Assembly (NCBI GenBank): GCA_038212215.1
Contig: JBBQUT010000074.1
Coordinates: 1-6,716, forward strand
Direction of reading: 5' to 3'
Source of the DNA: JALZAI01 sp038212215
GTDB lineage: Bacteria; Actinomycetota; Actinomycetes; Mycobacteriales; Jatrophihabitantaceae
Length of the DNA stretch: 6,716 nucleotides
Shown: positions 1 through 5,455 of the stretch, piece after piece
Position numbering within the stretch: position 1 is the first letter of the stretch
How the letters are laid out: the number at the start of each line of letters is the position of its first letter
The notes under the pieces: generated by a model
What the model was told of the DNA's origin: nothing
What the model saw: only the letters and a program-made list of their open reading frames with translations
Databases searched by the model: none
Program-made: the position numbers and the translations under genes

Positions 1-90
1 GCCGAGCACCTCGGCTGTGACCTGCTGACCGCTGACCGTCGCCTCGCCGCCGCGCCGGGCACGCGGTGCACTATCACCGTGATCAACTGA
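1..90 (+). CDS. C-terminal end of a PIN-domain (VapC-like) toxin, cut by the window edge
   Basis: Only the last 29 codons and the TGA stop (88-90) are in the window, in the frame beginning at base 1. The peptide contains LGCDLLTADRRLA followed by a short strand ending in TVIN. This matches the end of VapC-type PIN ribonucleases, where the LLTAD.RLA segment carries a late acidic residue of the metal-binding site and the last strand closes the domain. VapC toxins are Mg-dependent RNases neutralised by a VapB antitoxin usually encoded just upstream; that partner would lie outside the window. The identification rests on this short C-terminal signature only, so the exact family is not certain. Codon use is strongly G/C at third positions, as expected for a real host gene. 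Confidence 0.72.
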   Translation, partial: AEHLGCDLLTADRRLAAAPGTRCTITVIN

Positions 91-256
91 CCGCTTAACC
101 CACGCCGGCAAACGACGTCACACCGCGCGCGGTATCGCCGACTATGGCGCCTTGCCTGAGGTCGGGGCGGAGCGGGAAGGGCGTCGTTATGTGCTGGTCA
201 ACCGCTGCAGTGTGGGTGGTCACTCTGCCCCAGGCATCGTCATCGGCTTCCAATGA
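83..256 (+). pseudogene. Possible C-terminal remnant of a beta-ketoacyl synthase (KAS)-like gene
   Basis: An open frame without a clear start runs from just after an in-frame TGA (80-82) to a TGA at 254-256. Its last part reads RRYVLVNRCSVGGHSAPG and then a hydrophobic IVIGF. This resembles the C-terminal strand of beta-ketoacyl-ACP synthases, where an N-x-F-G-F-G-G-H-N motif is preceded by a RYAL/RYVL strand. Here GGHS and VNR are kept, but the two Phe of the usual motif are replaced. No upstream KAS sequence, such as the catalytic Cys or His motifs, is present because the VapC-like end occupies the preceding DNA. If real, this is a truncated leftover. It could also be a chance frame. Confidence 0.3.
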
Positions 257-260
257 TCGT

Positions 261-296
261 TGGACGGTCTGGACGGTCTGGACGGTCTGGACGGTC
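261..296. repeat. 9-bp tandem repeat, four perfect copies
   Basis: The unit TGGACGGTC is repeated four times without mismatch at 261-269, 270-278, 279-287 and 288-296, and is followed by a partial TG. It lies in the 91-349 interval between the plus-strand PIN-toxin end and the 3' end of the minus-strand regulator. The unit length is a multiple of three, so it would add WTV or DRP triplets if translated, but no convincing gene crosses it. It could vary in copy number between strains through slippage. No terminator-like hairpin with a T-run was seen in this convergent interval. Confidence 0.9.
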
Positions 297-349
297 TGTC
301 TTAGGCCGATGTGTCGCCTTAGGCTCCGCGTTTCGCTCCGGACTTTGGG

Positions 350-3300
350 TCAATTCGTGACCCACATTTGTCCGTATAGTGGACCGTACTTCGGATTGGA
401 CAGGTAGTTGCCGACTCGATCCGATAACACGATTGTGGATCGCGGGTTGTACAACGCAAGCCAGGCCGCATCGTTGGTGAGGGTGTGGTCGAGTGCCGCC
501 CAATCGGTGTAGGCACGGACGTAGTCGGTGCGCTGAGTATCCAGTGCGCGGTTGAATAGTTTGTCCGCGGCGGGATTGCAATATCCGCCGGCGAGGTCCG
601 AGTTGCAGCGCAGCATTCCGAAGAACGTCGAGGGGGCGGGGTAGTCCATCGCCCACAGCGCGACTCCGATCTGCGCGGGATTAGCGGCCGAAAAGTAATT
701 GTCGTCGGTGGACAAAGCGAATCGGGCCTTGAACCCCAGCCTGGTCAGTACGCGTGCGACGTAGTGGGCAGCGGCCAGCGATGGCGCGTTGTCCCATGGA
801 GAGCTCACGGTGACAGTCATGCCACGAGTGCCCGAGCGGTCGACCAAAGCCGAAGCCCTGACGAAGTCCGGCCCGTGATACATACCGTCCGCGCTGACAT
901 TGGCCGTGTACGGGCAATACCGACGGTAGCCGGGGAAGTTGGGCGGCAGGATCTGGCAGGTTGGCTCAGCAAACGATTTTCCACCCACCAGTTCAACGAT
1001 CTTGTCGCGGTCCACGGCGAAGTTGATCGCCTTCCGGACGTCCGGGTTGTCGAACGGGGCGATGTGCGTGTTGAGGAACAGGAAGCTGGTCCACGCGGAG
1101 AAATCAGACCGGAAGTGATCGGGATCGGTTCGCAGCAAGGTCGTGTAGTCGGCGGCCGTGGCGGCTCGCTGATCCGCGTCGATGTTCCCGGCGAGGACGT
1201 GGTGGACGGCCCGCGTCGGGTCAGGTTCGACGGTCCATTCGATTCTGTCCGGGTAGCCGTCGGGCTGCGCCGCGACGGACCACGGGTGGAAGTGCGGGTT
1301 GCGCACCAGCGTGAACGTGGTGTCGCTCCTGTACTCGCCGATCATGTAGGGACCGGTCGCTGGGCGGGGCGTCGTCGCGGGCACGCCGGGATCGCCCTCT
1401 GGAGTGGCAAAGAGCGGTTCTGTCAGCTTCATGAGGAAATCGGGATCCGGGTGGTAGAGGTGGAACTCGATCTGGCGGGTCTGGTTATCGACCTTGACCC
1501 CCTTGGACAGGTCGCAGACCGTCTTGCTCCGAACACAGGCCGGAGCTCCGACGATGTTCGCGAGCCGGCCGGTGTCTTGAGTCACGGTCAGTTCCTGCTG
1601 CATGCCGCGTCGAATGTCGTCGGGTTTGACCTCCGCGCCGCTTGAGTAGTGAATCCCCCGACGCAACGTGAACACGTACGCCAGCCCGTCGGGCGAGGGC
1701 CGCGGCAGGTCGAGGGCGAGGTCCGGTACCAGGGTGAGACCGGCTGCACCCCCGGTCCGTTGTACGCCGACCAGACCGTCGTAGACCAGTGAGAACGCCG
1801 TGAACACGGATGCGGTATCGGCGCTCGACGGGTCGATACCGTCCTCACTCGGCAGGTGGTCGGTGGTGACGTGCAGAGTGCCGCCGGTGTGTCCCGCTCC
1901 GGTCAGGGCACGCGTAGTCACGTAGGCCGACTTGCCGTTGCTGACCATCCCGCGGACGGATGCGCCGGTCGCGGTCTGCTTGACCGCGTGACCCCCGCCC
2001 GCCGAATCGATCATCGCGATGGTGCCGGCGAACTCGTTCGACACCCATAGCCGGTTTCGCACGACGGCGATCGAGTGCGGTCCGTCGCCCACTCGGATTG
2101 TCGCCACGACGTGCTGGCTCGCGCGGTCGATGCGACTCACGGTCTGATTCAACGAATTCGCCACCCACACAGACTCGCCGGACACGGCGATGCCGGCGGG
2201 ACCGGCGCCGACGGAGATCGGGCTGTCCGCAATGCGCGATTTCGCGTTGATCGGAGACACAGTTCCGTCGCCGCCGTTCGACACCCAGATCGTGTTCGCG
2301 TCGACAGCGATGCCGTCGGGGCGGAACCCGACAGGAATGGGTGGGTCCGTCGCTCCCGTTGACGCCTCGATCCGTACGACTGTGTCGTCGCCGGTGTTGA
2401 CCACCCAAATTCCGGTCGCACCGACTGCGATTGCGCTGGGCAGGTTCCCGACTGGCACGGTTTGGGTGACCTTCTTGGTCTCCAGGTTCAGCCGAGACAC
2501 GCTGGCCGCCCCACTGTTGACTACCCACAGATCCGAGCCGGACACCGCGAGCGACTGCGGGGCGTTCCCGACCGGCGTGTCCTGGACGACGACATGTCTC
2601 TTCAGGTCGATCTTCGACACTGTGTCGGCGCCGGTGTTGGCAACCCACACCGCGTTCGGTTCGAGGGCAACGCCGTCTGGACTGACGCCGACGGGGACTG
2701 GGTCGTGAAAGGACCCGTCCGAGTCCATCCGAACCACACTGTTGGCCGGCAACGTCGTCAGACTTGAGGAGTCCGTGTTGCGCGCCGCGTACACGGCCAC
2801 CGCTGCAAGCACGACGGCACCGACAACCGATACCGCGACCAAGCGCTTCGACGTCCGGTGCACCTGGGGCGGGGCGGCCGGGTCATTCGGCTGCTCGACA
2901 TTCGACGCAACAGCGGCGGCTGGGTGGCCGAGCAGTAGACCTGCATCGTGATCGAGCATCGACTGATGAAGGTCCGTCAGTTCCGTGCTCGGCTCGATCC
3001 CGAGTTCACCCATCAGCCGCCTGCGGACCCCTCGAAACGCGTCCAACGCGTCCGCCTGCCGCCCAGCCCGGTACAACGCCAAGATCCGTTGTGCCTGCAG
3101 ATGCTCGCGCAGCGGATGCAAGTCTGCCAACGAGGTCAGCTCGGCGATCATCGACGCGTGGCGCCCGAGCGCCAGGTCCGCGTCGATCCGCGACTCCATC
3201 GCACGTAAGCGCAACTCATCCAAACGCGCACCGAACCGGGCGGCGAAATCGTAACCACCCAGATCGGCCAGCACCGATCCGCGCCAGAGCGAGAGGGCGC

Positions 3301-3751
3301 GAGTGAGGTCCGCCGCACCCTGAGCCGGCAAACCGCGTACAAGGAAGCTCTCGCCGGACTCGATCAATGACTCGAAGACTGCCGCATCGACGGCTCCGGG
3401 ATCGACCTTTACGCGATATCCGCCCGGTTCGGTGACCAGGACACCCGGCGGTTTCCCCTTGGCTCGATCGGGCTCCAATACCTCTCGCAGATGAAAAACG
3501 TAGGTCTGGATCGTCGCCGCGTATCCAGCCGGTGGACGTTCCCCCCACAGCGCATCCGCGATCTGGTCCACCGAGACTGCTCGTTCCCGCTCCGCGAGCA
3601 GAAACGCGAGCACCGCCCGCTGCTGAGCACCGCCGACGCTTACAGGCGTCCCATCCCGCAACACCTGCAGCGGACCAAGAACGCAAAATTGAACCCGGTG
3701 GTGAGCGTCAGCGTCGTTGCCGTCCACTGCAACACCACCCTCGAGCCACAC
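350..3751 (-). CDS. Membrane-anchored BTAD/SARP-type regulator with beta-propeller and oligopeptide-binding sensor domains
   Basis: A single 1133-residue chain predicted to join DNA binding to extracytoplasmic sensing. Residues about 21-116 form an OmpR/SARP winged helix (VLGPLQV start, VDQIADALWG, GGYRVKVD wing). Residues about 120-268 form a BTAD helical domain (AAVFESLI, LYRAGRQADAL, MGELGIEPS). After a Pro/Gln linker and a basic HRTSKR, residues 303-323 are one hydrophobic helix, so the N-terminus should be cytoplasmic. Residues about 337-612 are six 40-residue propeller repeats (PVGxxPxxIAV, IWVxNxxxxTV) plus a weak seventh. Residues about 622-1133 are a type-5 solute-binding domain (VYDGLVG, FTLRRGIHYSSG, LVRNPHF, AINFAVDRDKIV). 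The extracytoplasmic part has exactly six Cys in three close pairs. No lipobox is present; the helix replaces it. The start given is the most upstream GTG and has no clear ribosome site. GTG at 3725-3727 (residue 9) follows GAGGG and may be the true start. Ligand and target genes are unknown; the divergent intergenic repeats suggest local control. Confidence 0.92.
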   Translation of the reverse strand: MWLEGGVAVDGNDADAHHRVQFCVLGPLQVLRDGTPVSVGGAQQRAVLAFLLAERERAVSVDQIADALWGERPPAGYAATIQTYVFHLREVLEPDRAKGKPPGVLVTEPGGYRVKVDPGAVDAAVFESLIESGESFLVRGLPAQGAADLTRALSLWRGSVLADLGGYDFAARFGARLDELRLRAMESRIDADLALGRHASMIAELTSLADLHPLREHLQAQRILALYRAGRQADALDAFRGVRRRLMGELGIEPSTELTDLHQSMLDHDAGLLLGHPAAAVASNVEQPNDPAAPPQVHRTSKRLVAVSVVGAVVLAAVAVYAARNTDSSSLTTLPANSVVRMDSDGSFHDPVPVGVSPDGVALEPNAVWVANTGADTVSKIDLKRHVVVQDTPVGNAPQSLAVSGSDLWVVNSGAASVSRLNLETKKVTQTVPVGNLPSAIAVGATGIWVVNTGDDTVVRIEASTGATDPPIPVGFRPDGIAVDANTIWVSNGGDGTVSPINAKSRIADSPISVGAGPAGIAVSGESVWVANSLNQTVSRIDRASQHVVATIRVGDGPHSIAVVRNRLWVSNEFAGTIAMIDSAGGGHAVKQTATGASVRGMVSNGKSAYVTTRALTGAGHTGGTLHVTTDHLPSEDGIDPSSADTASVFTAFSLVYDGLVGVQRTGGAAGLTLVPDLALDLPRPSPDGLAYVFTLRRGIHYSSGAEVKPDDIRRGMQQELTVTQDTGRLANIVGAPACVRSKTVCDLSKGVKVDNQTRQIEFHLYHPDPDFLMKLTEPLFATPEGDPGVPATTPRPATGPYMIGEYRSDTTFTLVRNPHFHPWSVAAQPDGYPDRIEWTVEPDPTRAVHHVLAGNIDADQRAATAADYTTLLRTDPDHFRSDFSAWTSFLFLNTHIAPFDNPDVRKAINFAVDRDKIVELVGGKSFAEPTCQILPPNFPGYRRYCPYTANVSADGMYHGPDFVRASALVDRSGTRGMTVTVSSPWDNAPSLAAAHYVARVLTRLGFKARFALSTDDNYFSAANPAQIGVALWAMDYPAPSTFFGMLRCNSDLAGGYCNPAADKLFNRALDTQRTDYVRAYTDWAALDHTLTNDAAWLALYNPRSTIVLSDRVGNYLSNPKYGPLYGQMWVTN

Positions 3752-3879
3752 GCCCGGCGGCCACGCATCACCACCGCGCCGACATCAACAATCAACCACG
3801 CCGTGTCGCGATTGCCTAGTCCGGACGCGTGGGCCATCGTGTGCCACGCCCCTGCTCGCAGGCGGCCATCTGCCCCACC

Positions 3880-3958
3880 GAACTGGCTTGTCGGCCCAAG
3901 TGATCGCCTCCAAGCCAGTTCCAAGCGCTGATCCGCCGTGTCCAAGCCGATTCCGAGC
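3880..3958. promoter_or_regulatory. Candidate SARP/BTAD operator: 11-bp-spaced heptamers and overlapping inverted repeat
   Basis: TCCAAGC occurs at 3909-3915, 3920-3926 and 3941-3947, with TCCGAGC at 3952-3958. Within each pair the heptamers are exactly 11 bp apart (4-bp spacer), one helical turn. This is the arrangement described for SARP-family operators. The two 19-bp units (3909-3927 and 3941-3959) match at 16 of 19 positions. In addition, GAACTGGCTTG at 3880-3890 is the exact reverse complement of CAAGCCAGTTC at 3911-3921, so the same motif appears once inverted and twice direct. The site is about 160 bp upstream of the regulator and 130 bp upstream of the divergent gene. Binding by the neighbouring BTAD protein is inferred. 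Confidence 0.55.
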
Positions 3959-4033
3959 GGGTGCCGCTGGACTTACCCGGCCCCGCCTGAGCCAACACAC
4001 GGCCCGCATCGCGATCCGTGCGCAGGCGCCGGG

Positions 4034-4058
4034 CACCTGTAACCGGTCACCACAGGTG
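4034..4058. promoter_or_regulatory. Inverted repeat just upstream of the small secreted-protein gene
   Basis: CACCTGT (4034-4040) and ACAGGTG (4052-4058) are perfect 7-bp inverted arms separated by 11 bp. The spacer holds the palindrome ACCGGT. The element ends 19 bp before the ribosome-binding site of the gene starting at 4088, so it may be an operator for a dimeric repressor or a hairpin in the 5' leader. No T-run follows, which argues against a terminator. Confidence 0.4.
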
Positions 4059-4077
4059 GCCGGAAGCACCCGGATTC

Positions 4078-4082
4078 GGAGG
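4078..4082 (+). promoter_or_regulatory. Strong ribosome-binding site for the small secreted-protein gene
   Basis: GGAGG at 4078-4082 is followed by a 5-bp spacer and ATG at 4088. It is a near-perfect Shine-Dalgarno match. It fixes the start of the small gene and argues that this short frame is genuinely translated. Confidence 0.85.
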
Positions 4083-4087
4083 ACCGC

Positions 4088-4384
4088 ATGAAGATCAGAA
4101 TCGTACTGGCCGCCGCCGTCATAGCCTTCGGCGCAACCCCGTCGCTGGCGTCGGCACCGCCGAATGACACCTCGCCTCCCACTACCCCGAACGCGTGCAT
4201 CGAGCTCAACCAGGGCGATTGGAATGCCTGCAACGTCGGCAACAGCGGTCGCGGTGACCTGCCGTACAGGGTCATCACGGACACTCCGAACGCATGCATC
4301 GAACGCAACCAGGGCGATTGGAATGCCTGCAACGTCGGCAACAGCGGTCGCGGTGACCTGCCGTATCTAACCCCACCAAGATGA
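4088..4384 (+). CDS. Small secreted protein made of two 33-residue Cys-containing repeats
   Basis: A 98-residue protein with ATG start behind a GGAGG site. Residues 1-23 are a classical Sec signal peptide: KIR, a hydrophobic core, then ASA as the likely cleavage site before PPND. The mature part is almost entirely two repeats, residues 33-65 and 66-98, each with TPNACIE, NQGDWNAC and GNSGRGDLPY. Each repeat has two Cys with ten residues between them (37/48 and 70/81), which could form a disulfide loop in the oxidising exterior, and a single Trp. The last five residues of repeat 2 diverge. I recognise no characterised family or enzymatic motif. It is divergent from the membrane-anchored regulator and 20 bp upstream of the decayed SMP-30-like gene's signal sequence. 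Possible roles are a secreted signal or binding peptide, or a cell-envelope protein; none is shown by the sequence. Confidence 0.85.
   Translation: MKIRIVLAAAVIAFGATPSLASAPPNDTSPPTTPNACIELNQGDWNACNVGNSGRGDLPYRVITDTPNACIERNQGDWNACNVGNSGRGDLPYLTPPR
4184..4381 (+). repeat. 99-bp direct duplication inside the small secreted-protein gene
   Basis: Two in-frame units, 4184-4282 and 4283-4381, have a period of exactly 99 bp (33 codons). Within them, 60 bp are identical, including synonymous positions: 4207-4266 equals 4306-4365. Flanking parts differ in a few codons, for example ELN versus ERN, and the end of unit 2 is unrelated. Perfect identity at third positions points to a recent duplication or ongoing gene conversion. 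Confidence 0.93.
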
Positions 4385-4403
4385 CCGCCCGAGCAGCTCC
4401 TGA

Positions 4404-5163
4404 AAAGAGATCCCAATCCGCCTGCTGGTGGTCCTGATCTTCCTACTGAGTGCGCGCGGAGGCACCACAGCCAAAATCGAATCGCACCCCAACGCCACCG
4501 CCTTTGAATCCGTTAACTGGCGCGGACGAGGTCGACATAGTGAGCGAGGGCTACGGATTCACCGAAGGACCCCAATGGATGGCGAAGGGTGGGGTGCTGC
4601 GGTTCAACGCGGATAACACGACATTCCAGGTCGCGGCCAACGACACGGTCACGACATTTCGCAAGCCGAGCAACGGTGCGAACGGTCTCGCCGCCGATCC
4701 GCAAGGGCGGCTGCTCGCCGCCGAGGCAGATGCACGTCGGGTGACGCGCACCGAAATCAATGGAACGGTCGAGCCGATCGCGCAGCGGTTCGAGGGGCAC
4801 CGGCTAAACCAACCCAATGACATCGTCGTCCGTTCTGACGGCACGATCTACTTCACCGATCCGAGCTTCGGTGATGCCGACTCCACAGCTGAACTTGATT
4901 TCCACGGCATCTCCGGATCACTCCCGGCGGCGTGCTGACTGCTGAGCGGCGCGGCGTAGCCACCGAGTCACCCAATGGGGTGGCGCTCTCGCCCGACGAG
5001 AGTCGGCTCTGCGTTTCCGACTATGCGAACGCCCTGGTGCGGGTCTTCGACGTCGCCGCTGATGGCTCCCTTCCAAGGCCCGGACATTCGTGCATACGGA
5101 CAACCCCGACGGTATGGCCGTCGACGTCGCCGGCAACCTGTATGTCGCGACGACGAATGGCAT
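4404..5163 (+). pseudogene. Decayed SMP-30/gluconolactonase-like lipoprotein gene with three frame changes
   Basis: The sequence reads as a six-bladed SMP-30/gluconolactonase/LRE family protein spread over several frames. First is a lipoprotein-like signal (IRLLVVLIFLLSARGG, about 4416-4463) in which the expected Cys after LSA is Arg, a possible TGC-to-CGC change. A frame change near 4485-4500 leads to GYGFTEGPQW, NGANGLAADPQGRLLAAE, RLNQPNDIVVRSDGTIYFTDPSFG and FHGI. A base appears lost near 4912: restoring it gives GIYRITPGG in place of GISGSLPAAC-stop. The next frame gives SPNGVALSPDESRLCVSDYANALVRVFDVAADGSL. A second loss near 5078-5081 leads to TFVHTDNPDGMAVDVAGNLYVATTNGI. The metal-ligand motifs of the family (Glu in TEGP, Asn in SPNG, Asp in PDG) all survive, but in three frames. 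The last blade is missing after about 5163. No start codon is evident. Members hydrolyse lactones or related esters; this copy cannot as written. Confidence 0.8.
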
Positions 5164-5455
5164 AACCCCACCCGAAGATCAAGCTGACGATCGAGCCGCA
5201 CCGTATCGAGACGGATTATTGCGGCGGGGCTTCGCGGTTCGTGTTCAGACCGATCCGACGGTAGTGGGGCTTGGCGCGGCGAAGCGGTATCGACAGAATC
5301 GGCGCTCGGCGTGGGCCCGTGCGTGATCGAACGCTCGCCGGCGTGCGTGGCGGACCTCGCTGACCCCCAGCGCGCGGTCGCGGCCCGACCGGCTTCGTCG
5401 AAGTCGCGGTGGTGGTCGAGTTCGAGGGCGTCGAACACGGTCAGGCCCAGCTTGG
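5164..5455. other. Degenerate interval between the SMP-30-like remnant and the methyltransferase
   Basis: About 290 bp separate two converging reading directions. Beyond the SMP-30 match, the plus strand shows nothing I can assign. The minus strand contains the coding-like remnant described separately (5245-5438). No transposon ends, tRNA or T-run terminator were seen. Confidence 0.5.
5245..5438 (-). pseudogene. Frameshifted coding-like remnant of unknown family
   Basis: Reading minus from a GTG at 5436-5438, 18 bp after the methyltransferase stop, the frame gives FDALELDHHRDFDEAGRAAT with almost every third base G or C, as in real genes here. Near the GCGCGC run around 5345-5350 this pattern breaks and moves to another frame. 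That frame gives LGVSEVRHARRRAFDHARAH and AERRF, and stops at 5245-5247. A 2-bp change in the GC run would join the two. The chain is Arg/His-rich and I do not recognise it. It could be the downstream partner of the methyltransferase gene, now broken, or an assembly error. Confidence 0.3.

Larger units (their letters stand above)
3752..4087. promoter_or_regulatory. Divergent intergenic control region between the regulator and the small secreted-protein gene
   Basis: This 336-bp stretch separates two divergent genes and holds no convincing coding sequence: the open frames across it have poor codon use and resemble no family I recognise. It should carry both promoters, but I see no strong -10/-35 pair in either direction. 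It does contain an unusual concentration of repeats. These are an 11-bp perfect inverted repeat with overlapping 11-bp-spaced heptamers at 3880-3958, a 7-bp inverted repeat at 4034-4058 and a strong ribosome-binding site at 4078-4082. A weaker 6-bp inverted repeat (GCGTGG/CCACGC, 3827-3849) lies nearer the regulator. The arrangement is typical of a regulator that controls itself and its divergent neighbour. Confidence 0.6.

Noticed and set aside
144..407. Plus-strand 87-codon frame spanning the 9-bp repeat
   Set aside because: It contains WTV repeats only because of the tandem repeat, and runs antisense into the regulator's 3' end. There is no supporting start signal.
764..1645. Long plus-strand open frame of 293 codons
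   Set aside because: It is antisense to the solute-binding part of the regulator. Its composition (Val/Arg/Asp/Gly-rich, no family motif) is what the complement of high-GC codons produces, whereas the minus frame has clear domains.
1845..2648. Minus-strand open frame of 267 codons inside the propeller region
   Set aside because: It is very Arg-rich and low-complexity, in an alternate frame of the same strand as the propeller repeats; its repetitiveness only mirrors those repeats.
3880..3921. The 11-bp inverted repeat as a transcription terminator
   Set aside because: The loop would be 20 nt and no T-run follows on either strand. It lies between divergent gene starts, where an operator is more sensible.
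3491..3931. Plus-strand frames across the regulator's 5' end and intergenic region
   Set aside because: They have no ribosome site or family motif, and poor codon use. They overlap the clear winged-helix coding sequence on the other strand.
3973..4416. Minus-strand frame with a repeated YGRSPRPLLPTLQAF segment
   Set aside because: It is the antisense of the duplicated secreted-protein gene. The plus-strand frame has the signal peptide and Shine-Dalgarno site, so the minus repeat is a reflection.
4404..5163. Programmed frameshifting in the SMP-30-like gene
   Set aside because: Three separate changes, no slippery heptamer noted, a lost lipobox Cys and a missing C-terminal blade fit decay or sequencing indels much better.
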